From Aquabacterium sp. J223 (GTDB lineage: Bacteria; Pseudomonadota; Gammaproteobacteria; Burkholderiales; Burkholderiaceae_C): DNA of 64,000 nt. The translations under genes and the position numbers were made by a program. The notes below the pieces were generated by a model. It searched no databases and was not told the DNA's origin. It saw only the letters and a list, made by a program, of their open reading frames with translations. This document shows, piece by piece, positions 28,759 through 39,812 of this stretch (position 1 is its first letter; the number at the start of each line of letters is the position of its first letter). Where the stretch lies: the NCBI RefSeq assembly GCF_024666615.1, contig NZ_CP088297.1, forward strand, positions 62,001-126,000, written 5' to 3'.

Positions 28759-30099
28759 ATGTCCATGACCCCGAAGGAGATCGTCTCCGAGCTCGACCGC
28801 CACATCGTCGGCCAGCGCGACGCCAAGCGCGCGGTGGCCATCGCGCTGCGCAACCGCTGGCGGCGCCAGCAGGTGGACGAGAAGCTCCGTGGCGAGATCA
28901 CGCCGAAGAACATCCTCATGATCGGCCCCACCGGCGTGGGCAAGACCGAGATCGCCCGCCGGCTGGCCAAGCTGGCCGACGCGCCCTTCGTCAAGGTGGA
29001 GGCGACCAAGTTCACCGAGGTGGGCTACGTCGGCAAGGACGTGGACACCATCGTGCGCGACCTGGTGGAGGTGGCGGTGAAGCAGCAGCGCGAGCGCGCC
29101 ATGCGCCAGCAGCGCGCCCGCGCCGAGGACGCCGCGGAGGACCGCCTGCTCGACGTGCTGGTGCCGCCGCCGCGCGGCGGCGGCAGCGACTTCGGCATCA
29201 CCCCGTCCACCCCGCCGGCCGACAGCACCGCCCGCCAGGTGATGCGCAAGCGGCTGCGCGAGGGCACGCTGGACGACAAGGAGGTCGAGATCGACCTGGC
29301 CGAGGCCAAGCCGGCGCTGGAGATCATGGGGCCCGCCGGCATGGAGGAGATGGCCGAGCAGCTGAAGGGCCTGTTCTCCCAGATGGGCGGTGCGCGGCGC
29401 AAGGCGCGCAAGGTGCGCATCGGCGAGGCGCGCCGGCTGCTCCTCGAGGAGGAGGCCGCCAAGCTGGTCAACGAGGACGAGATCCGCACCGAGGCGCTGC
29501 AGCATGCCGAGCAGAACGGCATCGTCTTCATCGACGAGATCGACAAGGTGGCCGCCCGCCAGGAGACCGGCGGCGCCGACGTCAGCCGCCAGGGCGTGCA
29601 GCGCGACCTGCTGCCGCTGGTCGAGGGCACCGCGGTGACCACCAAGTACGGCGTGGTGAAGACCGACCACATCCTCTTCATCGCCTCCGGCGCCTTCCAC
29701 CTGGCCAAGCCCAGCGACCTGATCCCGGAGCTGCAGGGCCGCTTCCCGATCCGCGTCGAACTCGGCTCGCTGAGCGTGGACGACTTCGAGGCCATCCTGA
29801 CCTCCACCCATGCCAGCCTGGTCAAGCAGTACCAGGCCCTGCTCGCCACCGAGGGGGTCACGCTGCAGCTGCAGCCCGAGGCCATCCGCCGCCTGGCCGA
29901 GATCGCCTACGAGGTCAACGAGCGCACCGAGAACATCGGCGCCCGGCGGCTGTCGACGGTGATGGAGCGGCTGCTCGACGAGGTCAGCTTCGACGCCTCC
30001 GAACGCGGCGGCACCACCGTGACGGTGGACGCCGCCATGGTCAACGAGCGGCTGGCGTCGCTGGCCGGCAACGAGGACCTCTCGCGGTACATCCTCTGA
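28759..30099 (+). CDS. hslU: ATP-dependent protease ATPase subunit HslU
   Basis: 446 residues. The AAA+ unfoldase feeds substrates into HslV. Walker A is [13 protein letters not shown] (about residues 55-67), the pore motif is GYVGKDVD, Walker B is [12 protein letters not shown] (about 253-264), sensor motifs are [26 protein letters not shown], and the C-terminal docking tail ends in DLSRYIL, as required for HslV activation. The I domain is present at about residues 110-230. Gene order hslV-hslU is typical. Confidence 0.98.
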   Translation: MSMTPKEIVSELDRHIVGQRDAKRAVAIALRNRWRRQQVDEKLRGEITPKNILMIGPTGVGKTEIARRLAKLADAPFVKVEATKFTEVGYVGKDVDTIVRDLVEVAVKQQRERAMRQQRARAEDAAEDRLLDVLVPPPRGGGSDFGITPSTPPADSTARQVMRKRLREGTLDDKEVEIDLAEAKPALEIMGPAGMEEMAEQLKGLFSQMGGARRKARKVRIGEARRLLLEEEAAKLVNEDEIRTEALQHAEQNGIVFIDEIDKVAARQETGGADVSRQGVQRDLLPLVEGTAVTTKYGVVKTDHILFIASGAFHLAKPSDLIPELQGRFPIRVELGSLSVDDFEAILTSTHASLVKQYQALLATEGVTLQLQPEAIRRLAEIAYEVNERTENIGARRLSTVMERLLDEVSFDASERGGTTVTVDAAMVNERLASLAGNEDLSRYIL

Positions 30100-30172
30100 G
30101 CCCCCGGCCGTCGGACGGCGCGCCGAAGAGCACCGCCCTGGCCGCGGTGGCGGCCTGTCCCCAGGGGACTCG

Positions 30173-30493
30173 TCAGAACTTCTGCGGGCGCAGCACGTCG
30201 ACGTCGGCGAAGTACAGCGTCAGGCCGTAGTGCGGCGTGTAGCGCGCCATGACGTGGGCGGCGATCGCGTCGGCGACGGCGGCGTCGCAGACCACCTCCA
30301 TGCGCACGGTGAGGTCCGCCTCCCAGGCGCCTTCGCGGTCGCCGGCCATGCCGCCGCCGCGCACGTCGCTGACGGTGTAGCCATGGGCGCCCAGGCGCTT
30401 GACGTCCTGCACCAGCTCGCGCTCCAGCGCGGCCTCGGCGATCAGCACCAGCAGCCGGCGGGGGTGCTTGGTCGGCGGCGCGGCAGTGGTCAT
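30173..30493 (-). CDS. sbtB: SbtB-like PII-family regulator
   Basis: 106 residues. PII-like trimeric signalling protein of the SbtB group, which in cyanobacteria binds adenine nucleotides including cAMP and controls the SbtA bicarbonate transporter. The fold is visible: RRLLVLIAEAALERELVQDVKRLGAHGYTVSDVRG, a Gly-rich T-loop region GGGMAGDREGAW, then VRMEVVCDAAVADAIAAHVMARYTPHYGLTLYFADVDVL. The cyanobacterial C-terminal redox cysteines are absent. GAGGAGA precedes ATG 30493. Assignment as SbtB rests largely on the gene lying directly downstream of sbtA. Confidence 0.8.
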   Translation of the reverse strand: MTTAAPPTKHPRRLLVLIAEAALERELVQDVKRLGAHGYTVSDVRGGGMAGDREGAWEADLTVRMEVVCDAAVADAIAAHVMARYTPHYGLTLYFADVDVLRPQKF

Positions 30494-30525
30494 GCGGGTC
30501 TCCTCGTCGCTCGCTCGGTGGTCGG

Positions 30526-31485
30526 TCAGCCCGCCAGCGCCTGCGCCAGCCGCAGGTACAGCGGAATGCCCAGCAGCAGGTTGAAGGGGAAGGTGATGCC
30601 CAGCGCCAGCGTGATCGACAGCGCCGCGTTGGCCTGCGGCACCGCGATGCGCATGGCGGTCGGCGCGGCGATGTAGCTGGCGCTGGCGGCCAGCGTGGCC
30701 AGCAGCGCCACGCCGCCGGTGGTCAGGCCCAGCGCCGTGCCCAGCAGCGCCCCGGCCACGCCCAGCAGCGGCGGCAGGCCCAGGCCGATGACCAGCACCG
30801 GCCCGCCGAAGCGCCGCACCTCGGGCAACCGGGCGCCGGCGACCAGGCCCAGCTCCAGCAGGAACAGCGCCAGCACGCCCTTGAAGGGCACGACGAACAC
30901 CGGCGCGATCGGCGCGAGGCCGGCCTCGCCGGCGACGGCGCCGATGAGCAGGCCGCCGATCAGCAGCAGCACGCTCTTGCCGAAGAACACGTCGTGGGCG
31001 AGCCGGCGCCAGGCCGCCGCCCCGGTGGTCGCCGCGGCGGCGTCGCGGTCGGCGAAGAGCCGCGCCAGCAGCACGCCGGCGACCAGGCCGGGCGCCTCCA
31101 TCACCGCCACCCACAGCGCCGCATGCGGCTCGTGGGCGATGCCCCCGCGGGCCAGGGCGGCGGTGGCCACGGCGAAGGTGACCACGCTCACCGAGCCGTA
31201 GTGCGCGCCCACCGCCGCCGCATCCGCCGCCGGCAGGCGCAGCGCGCGCAGCAGCGGGTACAGCGCCAGCGGCACCAGGAAACTGAAGGCGACCATCGCC
31301 AGCACCTGCGGCGCCAGCGCGGCCAGCGGTTGCCGCGACAGCTCCAGCCCGCCCTTCAGCCCGATGGCCAGCAGCAGGTAGATCGACAGCGTCTCGTACA
31401 GCGCCTCGGGCAGCCGGAGGTCCGACTTGACCCAGCGGGCGAAGACACCGAGCAGGAAGAACAGGACGACGACGTCCAGCGCCAT
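30526..31485 (-). CDS. sbtA: SbtA-family sodium-dependent bicarbonate transporter
   Basis: 319 residues, about ten membrane helices. The family (formerly DUF897) imports bicarbonate with Na+. The sequence starts MALDVVVLFFLLGVFARWVKSDLRLPEALYETLSIYLLLAIGLKGG, the conserved SbtA N-terminal block. The second half repeats the topology (FVVPFKGVLALFLLELGLVAG), and ASASYIAAPTAMRIAVPQANAALSITLALGITFPFNLLLGIPLY is the diagnostic C-terminal region. ATG 31485 begins five bases after the coaX stop. Downstream partner is sbtB. Confidence 0.92.
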   Translation of the reverse strand: MALDVVVLFFLLGVFARWVKSDLRLPEALYETLSIYLLLAIGLKGGLELSRQPLAALAPQVLAMVAFSFLVPLALYPLLRALRLPAADAAAVGAHYGSVSVVTFAVATAALARGGIAHEPHAALWVAVMEAPGLVAGVLLARLFADRDAAAATTGAAAWRRLAHDVFFGKSVLLLIGGLLIGAVAGEAGLAPIAPVFVVPFKGVLALFLLELGLVAGARLPEVRRFGGPVLVIGLGLPPLLGVAGALLGTALGLTTGGVALLATLAASASYIAAPTAMRIAVPQANAALSITLALGITFPFNLLLGIPLYLRLAQALAG

Positions 31486-31490
31486 CAGCT

Positions 31491-32354
31491 CTAGCCCTCG
31501 CCCTGCTCCTGACGCCACTGCTGCAGCCGCAGCAGGCCGTCGAAGATCAGGCTGTCGACCAGTTCGTAGCCGATGCCCAGGTACGGCGCCACCTTCCAGC
31601 CGGCGCCGCCGGTCAGCAGCACGCGCGGCGCCACGCCGGCGTGGCGGGCCAGGTTGCGGTGCATGTGCTCGATGGCGCCGGTGATGGCGTAGGTGCCGCC
31701 GCTGGTCAGCGCGTCGCTGGTGTTGGTGGGAAAGGCGCGCACCTCGCCGGTGGGCACGTGCAGGCCGGCGGTGCCGCTCTCCAGCGCCTTGAGCATGATC
31801 CCGTGGCCGGGCAGGATGCAGCCACCCAGGAAGCGGCCATCGGCGTCCAGCGCGTCGCAGGTGACGGCGGTGCCGGCCATGACGACCACCGCCGGCGGTG
31901 CGATGGGCCGCATGCGGGCCGAGCGCCGGGCCGGCCCCACGCCGGCCCGCGATTCCGCCGGGGGAGCGTCCGACGCACCCGGCGGGGGAGGGGCCGACGT
32001 CAACCGCCAGCGTGCGCCGATCAGCGCCACCCAGCGGTCGGCGCCCAGCCGCGCCGGGTGGTCGTAGCCGTTGACGACGCCGGCCGCCGACTGGGCCGCC
32101 ACCGCCCAGCGCGGCTGCAGGTCGAACAGCTCGTCGATCTGGTCTCGCACCCGGTGGCGCACCTGGTCGCTGGCCACGCAGCAACCGATGACGGCCGACG
32201 GCCGCTGCAGGCCGCGCCAGTCGCCGTCGCCGAGCTGTTCGATGGTCTCGAGAAAGACCGCGCCCTGGGCCAACGCCGCACTGCCCGGGACCACCGCCTC
32301 GTGCAGCGCCCACTTGAGCCGCGTGTTCCCGATGTCGATGAGCAGGACGGTCAT
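31491..32354 (-). CDS. coaX: Type III pantothenate kinase CoaX
   Basis: 287 residues. Phosphorylates pantothenate, the first step of CoA synthesis, in the acetate/sugar kinase fold. Phosphate motif [14 protein letters not shown] is at the start. [21 protein letters not shown] is the conserved pantothenate-binding block, then [28 protein letters not shown] and [24 protein letters not shown] follow. A Pro/Ala/Arg-rich insert of about 30 residues ([20 protein letters not shown]...) separates the second and third motifs; most CoaX proteins lack it. ATG 32354. Followed directly by sbtA. Confidence 0.95.
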   Translation of the reverse strand: MTVLLIDIGNTRLKWALHEAVVPGSAALAQGAVFLETIEQLGDGDWRGLQRPSAVIGCCVASDQVRHRVRDQIDELFDLQPRWAVAAQSAAGVVNGYDHPARLGADRWVALIGARWRLTSAPPPPGASDAPPAESRAGVGPARRSARMRPIAPPAVVVMAGTAVTCDALDADGRFLGGCILPGHGIMLKALESGTAGLHVPTGEVRAFPTNTSDALTSGGTYAITGAIEHMHRNLARHAGVAPRVLLTGGAGWKVAPYLGIGYELVDSLIFDGLLRLQQWRQEQGEG

Positions 32355-32459
32355 GTGCCGGCGGATTGTGCCCGCAGGGTCGCGTCATCGGCGACTGACA
32401 CCGGCGCGGGACGCCGGCCGATGGCACACCGTCCGCCTTGCGCAGAGGATGGCGGCGCC

Positions 32460-32810
32460 ATGAACCGCTCCGCCGTCCGACCCCTGCCCCCGACGTTCGA
32501 CGACACGTCGCGGCCCGGCCTGCTGCAGCGCCTGGGCCGCCAGCCGGCGCCGGGCCCGCGGCTGGCCGCCTTCGCGTTCCTGCTGCTCACGCTGTGGTTG
32601 GCGATGGCGCTGCTGCACGGCTACTACCAGCTGCTGCACCTGGCGGTGGACCGCGCGGAGCAGGCCCAACGCCTGCGAGCGGCGCTGCAGACGCGCGAGT
32701 CGCATTGCGAAGCGCTGGCCAATCCGCATGCGCGCGGCCTGTGCCGGCTGCGCGCGCGAGACATCGACGCGGCCGAGCCGACGCTGGCCCGGCTCGACGC
32801 CGTGCGCTGA
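32460..32810 (+). CDS. Small single-pass membrane protein, unknown function
   Basis: 116 residues, ATG 32460. Residues 1-34 are Pro/Arg-rich and cytoplasmic, residues about 36-54 form one transmembrane helix (AFAFLLLTLWLAMALLHGY), and the rest is a periplasmic, Arg/Ala-rich helix with two cysteines (HCEALANPHARGLC). It may form an internal disulfide. Divergent from coaX and convergent with mnmA. I recognise no family. Confidence 0.5.
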   Translation: MNRSAVRPLPPTFDDTSRPGLLQRLGRQPAPGPRLAAFAFLLLTLWLAMALLHGYYQLLHLAVDRAEQAQRLRAALQTRESHCEALANPHARGLCRLRARDIDAAEPTLARLDAVR

Positions 32811-32830
32811 CCCGCGCCACGGCGGCCGGT

Positions 32831-33943
32831 TCAGGCGGGCAGCGACCGGGCGATCACCCCACCACCGAGGCAGACCTCGCAGTCGTACAGCACCGCCGAC
32901 TGGCCGGGCGTGACCGCCCATTGCGGCGCGTCGAAGCGCAGCTGCAGGGCGTGCTCGGCCAGCGCCAGGGCGCAGGCGGCGTCGGCCTGCCGGTAGCGCG
33001 TCTTGGCGGCGAAGCGGCCCTCACGCGGCGGTGCGCCGGCCACCCAGCTCAGGTCGTCGGCCTGCAGCGCGGTGGACTGCAGCCAGGGGTGGTCGTGGCC
33101 CTGCACCACCACCAGCACGTTGCGCTCCAGGTCCTTGCGGGCGACGAACCAGGGTGCGTGGTCGCCTCCGCCCGCCGCGCCCCGCCCGGGCTTGATCCCG
33201 CCGAGGCCGATGCCCTTGCGCTGGCCCAGCGTGTAGAAGCTCAGGCCCACGTGCTCGCCGACCACGCGGCCGCGGTCGTCCTCCATCGGGCCCGGCGTGT
33301 TGGCCAGGTAGCGGCCGAGGAACTCGCGGAACGGCCGCTCGCCGATGAAGCAGATGCCGGTGGAGTCCTTCTTCCTGGCGTTCGGCAGGCCGATCTCGAG
33401 GGCGATGCGCCGCACCTCGGTCTTCGGCAGCTCGCCCACCGGGAACCGCGTGCGCGCCAGCTGGGGCTGCCGCAGCCGGTGCAGGAAGTAGCTCTGGTCC
33501 TTCAGCGGGTCCAGGCCCTTCAGCAGCTCGAAGCGGCCTTCGCGCTGGCGCACCCTGGCGTAGTGACCGGTGGCGATGAGCTCGGCGCCGAGCCGCACCG
33601 CATGGTCGAGGAAGGCCTTGAACTTGATCTCCGCGTTGCACAGCACGTCGGGATTGGGCGTGCGCCCGGCCTGGTGCTCGCGCAGGAACTCGGCGAAGAC
33701 GCGGTCCTTGTAGTCGGCCGCGAAGTTGACGTGCTCGAGGTCGATGCCGACGACGTCGGCCACCGCGGCGGCGTCGAGGAAGTCCTGGCGCGACGAGCAG
33801 AACTCGCTGTCGTCGTCGTCTTCCCAGTTCTTCATGAAGATGCCCACCACCTCGTGGCCGGCCTGCTTCAGCAGCCAGGCGCTGACGGCGGAATCGACGC
33901 CGCCGGACAGGCCGACGACGATGCGGTGGTGGGGCGCGGACAT
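32831..33943 (-). CDS. mnmA: tRNA-specific 2-thiouridylase MnmA
   Basis: 370 residues. Adds sulfur to U34 of Lys, Glu and Gln tRNAs. PP-loop [17 protein letters not shown] is at residues about 9-25. Catalytic cysteines lie in [12 protein letters not shown] and [12 protein letters not shown], and family motifs FMKNWEDDD and [10 protein letters not shown]-type ([14 protein letters not shown]) are present. Ends with a beta-barrel domain. ATG 33943. The upstream Nudix gene on the same strand mirrors the nudJ-mnmA pair of E. coli. Confidence 0.97.
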   Translation of the reverse strand: MSAPHHRIVVGLSGGVDSAVSAWLLKQAGHEVVGIFMKNWEDDDDSEFCSSRQDFLDAAAVADVVGIDLEHVNFAADYKDRVFAEFLREHQAGRTPNPDVLCNAEIKFKAFLDHAVRLGAELIATGHYARVRQREGRFELLKGLDPLKDQSYFLHRLRQPQLARTRFPVGELPKTEVRRIALEIGLPNARKKDSTGICFIGERPFREFLGRYLANTPGPMEDDRGRVVGEHVGLSFYTLGQRKGIGLGGIKPGRGAAGGGDHAPWFVARKDLERNVLVVVQGHDHPWLQSTALQADDLSWVAGAPPREGRFAAKTRYRQADAACALALAEHALQLRFDAPQWAVTPGQSAVLYDCEVCLGGGVIARSLPA

Positions 33944-34007
33944 CGCCGGATTGTCCGGCAGCCTCGGCCGGCCACCGGCCGGCGGGGCCTCTGCCCGGGT
34001 CCGGCCC

Positions 34008-34514
34008 TCAGAGGCCGCGCGCCAGCGGCAGCAGGGCGCTGGGATCGGTGTGCAGCAGGTCGATGGGGTAGCGTCGTCCGGCCCGCAGGTCCTGCGCGCA
34101 GCGCAGCACCATCGGGCTGCGGTGGCGTTCGACGCTGGCCTGCAACTCGTCGTCGGTGAGCCAGAGGGTGCGCACGATGCCGTCGTCCAGCCGGCGCGCA
34201 GGATCCGGTTCGCCCACCCGGCCGCAGAAGGCGAAGCGCAGGTAGGTGACCTCCTCCGCCGGCCCGGACGCATCGGCCGGCCGGCTGAAGCGCGAGAGGT
34301 AAACGCCGACCAGCGCCTCGGGCTCGAAGGGGCGGGCCGTCTCCTCCAGCACCTCGCGCACCACCGCCTGCAGCAGCGATTCGCCGGGATCCAGGTGACC
34401 GGCCGGGTTGTTCAGGCGCAGTCCGTCGCGCGTCAGTTCCTCGACCAGCAGGAAGCGGCCCTGGTGCTCGACGATGCCGGCGACGGTGACGCTGGGGCGA
34501 AAGCGAAGGCTCAT
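34008..34514 (-). CDS. nudJ: NudJ-like Nudix hydrolase
   Basis: 168 residues. Hydrolyses nucleoside or thiamine pyrophosphates. The Nudix box is [22 protein letters not shown] at about residues 39-60, with the metal-binding REVLEE core intact. N-terminal [23 protein letters not shown] and C-terminal [16 protein letters not shown] match the NudJ/YmfB type. It precedes mnmA as in E. coli. TAGCAT lies six bases before the ATG at 34514 and no ribosome site is seen. Confidence 0.88.
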   Translation of the reverse strand: MSLRFRPSVTVAGIVEHQGRFLLVEELTRDGLRLNNPAGHLDPGESLLQAVVREVLEETARPFEPEALVGVYLSRFSRPADASGPAEEVTYLRFAFCGRVGEPDPARRLDDGIVRTLWLTDDELQASVERHRSPMVLRCAQDLRAGRRYPIDLLHTDPSALLPLARGL

Positions 34515-34520
34515 GCCGCG

Positions 34521-34526
34521 ATGCTA
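34521..34526 (-). promoter_or_regulatory. Putative -10 box (TAGCAT) for nudJ-mnmA, leaderless
   Basis: Minus-strand TAGCAT separated from the nudJ ATG by six bases, exactly the distance that places +1 on the A of ATG. Confidence 0.45.
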
Positions 34527-34647
34527 GGGCCTGTGGCCCCGACCCGACGGGGCGGTCGCGACGTGATGGACTTCTTGTAAGCTCCGCGCAATTTTTTCCA
34601 ACGGTCCGCCGACCCCGGCCGGACCGACCGCGAGGAGACCCATCCCC

Positions 34648-35763
34648 ATGCAGATCGGCGTTCCGCTGGAGACCTCGGCGGGCGAGACCCGTGTCGCGGT
34701 CACGCCCGAGACGGCCAAGAAGCTCAAGGCGCAGGGCCATGTCGTGCGGGTGCAGTCGGGTGCGGGCGTGAAGGCCAGCATCACGGACGAGGCCTACGCG
34801 GCGGCCGGTGCCGAGGTCGTCTCGCGCGAGCAGGCGTTGGCGGCGCCGCTGGTGCTGGTGGTGCGGGCACCGCAGCCGGACGCCCTGGCGCTGATGGCGC
34901 CGGGCACCACCCTGGTCGGCATGCTCAACCCGTTCGACCGCGACGGCCTGCAGCGCCTGGCCGCGGCGGGCCTCACCGCCTTCGCGCTGGAGGCGGCGCC
35001 GCGCACCAGCCGGGCGCAGAGCATGGACGTGCTGTCCTCGCAGGCCAACCTGGCCGGCTACAAGGCGGTGATGCTGGCGGCCAACGCCTACCAGCGCCTC
35101 TTCCCCATGCTGATGACCGCCGCCGGCACGGTGAAGGCCGCGCGGGTGGTCGTGCTCGGCGTCGGCGTGGCCGGGCTGCAGGCCATCGCCACCGCCAAGC
35201 GGCTGGGCGCCGTGATCGAGGCCAGCGACGTGCGGCCGGCGGTGAAGGAACAGGTCGAGTCGCTGGGCGCCAAGTTCATCGACGTGCCCTACGAGACCGC
35301 CGAGGAGCGCGAGGCCGCCGAGGGCGTGGGCGGCTACGCCCGCCCGATGCCGCAGGGCTGGCTCGACCGGCAGAAGGCCGAGGTGGCCAAGCGCGTGGCG
35401 CAGGCGGACATCGTGATCACCACCGCGTTGATCCCGGGACGGCCGGCGCCGGTGCTGGTGACCGAGGACATGGTGAAGTCGATGAAGCCCGGCTCGGTGA
35501 TCGTCGACATGGCCGCCCCGCAGGGCGGCAACTGCCCGCTCACCCAAGCCGGGGCCACCGTGGTCCAACACGGTGTCACGCTGATCGGCGAGACCAACCT
35601 GCCGGCCCTGCTGGCGGCCGACGCCAGCGCGCTGTACGCCCGCAACCTGCTCGACTTCCTGAAGCTGGTCGTCGACAAGGACGGCGGGCTGCAGGTGCCG
35701 ATGGACGACGACATCGTGGCCGCCTGCCTGGTGGCCCGCAACGGCCAGGTGACGCGGGCATGA
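34648..35763 (+). CDS. pntAA: NAD(P) transhydrogenase subunit alpha, part 1 (PntAA)
   Basis: 371 residues. The NAD(H)-binding domain I of the proton-translocating transhydrogenase, which makes NADPH from NADH using the proton gradient. Motifs include [43 protein letters not shown], the dinucleotide fold [22 protein letters not shown] and [13 protein letters not shown]. The alpha chain is split in two as in many alpha- and betaproteobacteria. GAGGAGA precedes ATG 34648. Followed by panD. Confidence 0.97.
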   Translation: MQIGVPLETSAGETRVAVTPETAKKLKAQGHVVRVQSGAGVKASITDEAYAAAGAEVVSREQALAAPLVLVVRAPQPDALALMAPGTTLVGMLNPFDRDGLQRLAAAGLTAFALEAAPRTSRAQSMDVLSSQANLAGYKAVMLAANAYQRLFPMLMTAAGTVKAARVVVLGVGVAGLQAIATAKRLGAVIEASDVRPAVKEQVESLGAKFIDVPYETAEEREAAEGVGGYARPMPQGWLDRQKAEVAKRVAQADIVITTALIPGRPAPVLVTEDMVKSMKPGSVIVDMAAPQGGNCPLTQAGATVVQHGVTLIGETNLPALLAADASALYARNLLDFLKLVVDKDGGLQVPMDDDIVAACLVARNGQVTRA

Positions 35764-35794
35764 GACGGGCCGCCGCGCCCTGCGAGGAGCCGAC

Positions 35795-36157
35795 ATGACC
35801 CGTGTGATGCTGCGGTCCAAGCTGCACCGCGCCACCGTGACCGAGGCCGACCTGCACTACGAAGGCAGCTGCGGCATCGACGCCACGCTGCTCGAGGCCG
35901 CCGACATGCGCGCCTATGAGCAGATCGAGCTCTACAACGTCAACAACGGCGAGCGCTTCTCCACCTACATCATCCCGGCGCCGCCCGGCTCGGGCGTGAT
36001 CTCGCTCAACGGCGCGGCCGCGCGCAAGGCGCACGTCGGCGACCTGCTGATCATCTGCACCTACGCGCCGATGAGCGAGGCCGAAGCCGCCGCCTGGAAG
36101 CCGCGGCTGGTGCTGCTCGGCCCCGGCAACCGCATCGCGCAGATCAAGCCCGCCTGA
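35795..36157 (+). CDS. panD: Aspartate 1-decarboxylase PanD
   Basis: 120 residues. A pyruvoyl enzyme that makes beta-alanine for pantothenate. The self-cleavage site Gly24-Ser25 is seen in YEGSCGID, Lys9 is in [14 protein letters not shown], and the [12 protein letters not shown] segment holds the conserved Tyr. Length is close to E. coli PanD (126). It lies between pntAA and pntAB, 31 bases after the first and 39 before the second, with its own GAGGAG, so it should be co-transcribed with the transhydrogenase. Confidence 0.97.
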   Translation: MTRVMLRSKLHRATVTEADLHYEGSCGIDATLLEAADMRAYEQIELYNVNNGERFSTYIIPAPPGSGVISLNGAAARKAHVGDLLIICTYAPMSEAEAAAWKPRLVLLGPGNRIAQIKPA

Positions 36158-36196
36158 CGGCGGGCCGCGCCCCGCCCCACCCACAGGAGACACGCC

Positions 36197-36516
36197 ATGG
36201 AAGTGGTCTCGCCCACCATCATCAACCTGACCATCTTCGTGCTGGCCATCTACGTCGGCTACCACGTGGTGTGGAACGTCACGCCGGCGCTGCACACGCC
36301 CCTGATGGCGGTGACCAACGCGGTGTCGGCCATCGTGATCGTCGGCGCCATGCTGGCCGCGGCGCTGACCGAAGGCGGCCTGGGCAAGACCATGGGCGTG
36401 CTGGCGGTGGCGCTGGCCGCGGTCAACGTCTTCGGCGGCTTCCTGGTCACCCGGCGCATGCTGGAGATGTTCAAGAAGAAGGAGCGCAAGGCGCCGGCGG
36501 CAGGGGAGAAGCAGGC

Positions 36517-36520
<4 letters not shown>
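36197..36520 (+). CDS. pntAB: NAD(P) transhydrogenase subunit alpha, part 2 (PntAB)
   Basis: 107 residues with three membrane helices, the membrane part of the split alpha chain. Family features: FVLAIYVGYHVVWNVTPALHTPLMAVTNAVSAIVIVGA and NVFGGFLVTRRMLEMFKKKERK at the cytoplasmic end. AGGAGA precedes ATG 36197. The TGA overlaps the pntB ATG (ATGA at 36517-36520), so translation is coupled. Confidence 0.96.
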
Positions 36521-37950
<1,430 letters not shown>

Positions 37951-37992
37951 CGCCGTCGCGGGCCGCTGCGGCCCGTGCGTCGACCCCGACGG

Positions 37993-38016
37993 AAGGCCGG
38001 CACGCGCCGGCCTTTT
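37993..38016 (+). terminator. Rho-independent terminator of the pnt operon
   Basis: Inverted repeat aaggccggc (37993-38001) and gccggcctt (38006-38014) with a four-base loop and TTTT spanning the end of the stem and after it. Confidence 0.85.
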
Positions 38017-38061
38017 GCATCGCGCCGCGCCGGCCGTGTCGCGCAGGCGTCACCCGGCATC

Positions 38062-38079
38062 GCCATCGCTAGCGATTGC
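38062..38079. promoter_or_regulatory. Palindromic candidate operator upstream of fadD
   Basis: A perfect 12-base palindrome ATCGCTAGCGAT (38065-38076), extended to 18 bases with one mismatched pair, about 60 bases before fadD. The size and symmetry fit a TetR-type operator. A second GC hairpin (38086-38101) lies just after it. Confidence 0.45.
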
Positions 38080-38138
38080 CCCGATGGCCCCGCAGGGGGC
38101 CGGGGGAACAATCGGCGGTTTGCCTGAGGAAGCACAAG

Positions 38139-39812
38139 ATGAACAAGCCGTGGCTGAAGCATTACCCGGCCGGCGTGCCGGCCGAGATCTCGACCGCCGC
38201 GCACCCCTCGCTGGTCTCGCTGATCGACGAGGCGCTGCGCCAGCACCGTGACCGCGTGGGGTACCGCTTCATGGGCAAGTCCTTCCGCTTCGGCGAGGTG
38301 GACGAGCTGTCGCGCGCCTTCGCCGCCTGGCTGCAGGCCCAGGGGCTGCAGAAGGGCGACCGGGTGGCCGTCATGATGCCCAACGTGCCGCAGTACCCGG
38401 CCGCGGTGACGGCGGTGCTGAGGGCCGGGCTGGTGCTGGTCAACGTCAACCCGCTGTACACGCCGCGCGAGCTGGAGCACCAGCTGAAAGACTCCGGCGC
38501 CAAGGCCATCCTCATCCTGGAGAACTTCGCGCACACGCTGCAGCAGGTCATCGCCAACGTGCCGACGAAGACGGTGGTCGTGGCCGCCATGGGCGACCTG
38601 ATGGGCTTCCCCAAGGGCGCCATCGTCAACCTGGTGGTGCGCAAGGTGAAGAAGATGGTGCCCGACTGGCAGCTGCCGGGCGCGGTGCGCTTCAACGACG
38701 CGATCGCGCAGGGCCGCCAGCACACGCTGAAGGCGCCCGCCGTCGGCCCCGACGACATCGCGGTGCTGCAGTACACCGGCGGCACCACCGGCGTCAGCAA
38801 GGGTGCGGTGCTGCTCCATCGCAACCTGGTGGCCAACGTGCTGCAGTCCGAGGCCTGGTACCAGCCGGCGCTGAAGAAGATCGCCGAGGGCACGCAGATC
38901 ACCACCGTGTGCGCGCTGCCGCTGTACCACATCTTCGGCTTCACGACGAACCTGATGCTCGGCCTGCGCATGGGCAGCTGCAACGTCCTCATCCCCAACC
39001 CGCGCGACATGCCGGCGGTGCTGAAGGCGCTGTCCAAGGAGACGGTGCACTGCTTCCCGGCGGTCAACACGCTGTTCAACGCGCTGTCCAGCCACCCGGA
39101 CTTCAACACGGTGGACTGGAGCAAGCTGGTCATCTCGGTGGGCGGCGGCATGGCGGTGCAGCAGGCCACCGCCAAGCGCTGGCTGGAGAAGACCGGCTGC
39201 CCGATCTGCGAGGGCTACGGCCTGTCCGAGACCAGCCCGTCGGCCACCTGCAACCCGGTGGACACCACCAGCTTCAGCGGCACCATCGGCCTGCCGCTGC
39301 CGAGCACCGAACTGCGGCTGCTCGACGACGACGGCCGCGAGGTGCCGCCCGGCACCGCCGGCGAGATCGCCATCCGCGGGCCGCAGGTGATGGCCGGCTA
39401 CTGGCAGCGTCCCGACGAGACCGCCAAGGTGATGACGGCCGACGGCTTCTTCCGCTCCGGCGACATCGGCGTGATGGACGAGCGCGGCTACTTCCGCATC
39501 GTCGACCGCAAGAAGGACATGATCCTGGTCAGCGGCTTCAACGTGTACCCCAACGAGGTCGAGGACGTGATCACGCAGATGCCCGGGGTGCTGGAATGCG
39601 CCGCCGTGGGCGTGCCGGACGAGAGCGCCGGCGAGGTGGTCAAGGTCATCATCGTGCGCCGCGACCCCGCGCTGACCGAGGCCGACGTGCGCGCCTACTG
39701 CGAGGCCAACCTCACCGGCTACAAGCGGCCGAAGGTCGTCACCTTCGCCAAGGAACTGCCGAAGACGGCGGTGGGCAAGGTGCTGCGCCGGGCCCTGCGA
39801 GACGCCGCCTGA
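38139..39812 (+). CDS. fadD: Long-chain fatty acid-CoA ligase FadD
   Basis: 557 residues. Activates fatty acids to acyl-CoA via acyl-AMP. The AMP-binding P-loop is YTGGTTGVSKGAVLLH near residue 212. EGYGLSETSP, the GWFRTGD-type GFFRSGDIGVMDERGY, and DRKKDMILVSGFNVYPNEVE follow, and the catalytic Lys is in PKTAVGKVLRR at the end. Length and N-terminus (MNKPWLKHYPAGVPAEI) match proteobacterial FadD. GAGG precedes ATG 38139. The stop overlaps the mtnN start. Confidence 0.96.
   Translation: MNKPWLKHYPAGVPAEISTAAHPSLVSLIDEALRQHRDRVGYRFMGKSFRFGEVDELSRAFAAWLQAQGLQKGDRVAVMMPNVPQYPAAVTAVLRAGLVLVNVNPLYTPRELEHQLKDSGAKAILILENFAHTLQQVIANVPTKTVVVAAMGDLMGFPKGAIVNLVVRKVKKMVPDWQLPGAVRFNDAIAQGRQHTLKAPAVGPDDIAVLQYTGGTTGVSKGAVLLHRNLVANVLQSEAWYQPALKKIAEGTQITTVCALPLYHIFGFTTNLMLGLRMGSCNVLIPNPRDMPAVLKALSKETVHCFPAVNTLFNALSSHPDFNTVDWSKLVISVGGGMAVQQATAKRWLEKTGCPICEGYGLSETSPSATCNPVDTTSFSGTIGLPLPSTELRLLDDDGREVPPGTAGEIAIRGPQVMAGYWQRPDETAKVMTADGFFRSGDIGVMDERGYFRIVDRKKDMILVSGFNVYPNEVEDVITQMPGVLECAAVGVPDESAGEVVKVIIVRRDPALTEADVRAYCEANLTGYKRPKVVTFAKELPKTAVGKVLRRALRDAA

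Noticed and set aside
30100-30172. Terminator between hslU and sbtB
   Set aside because: The ggccgc/gcggcc stem near 30140 is short and lacks a T run, so I did not list it.
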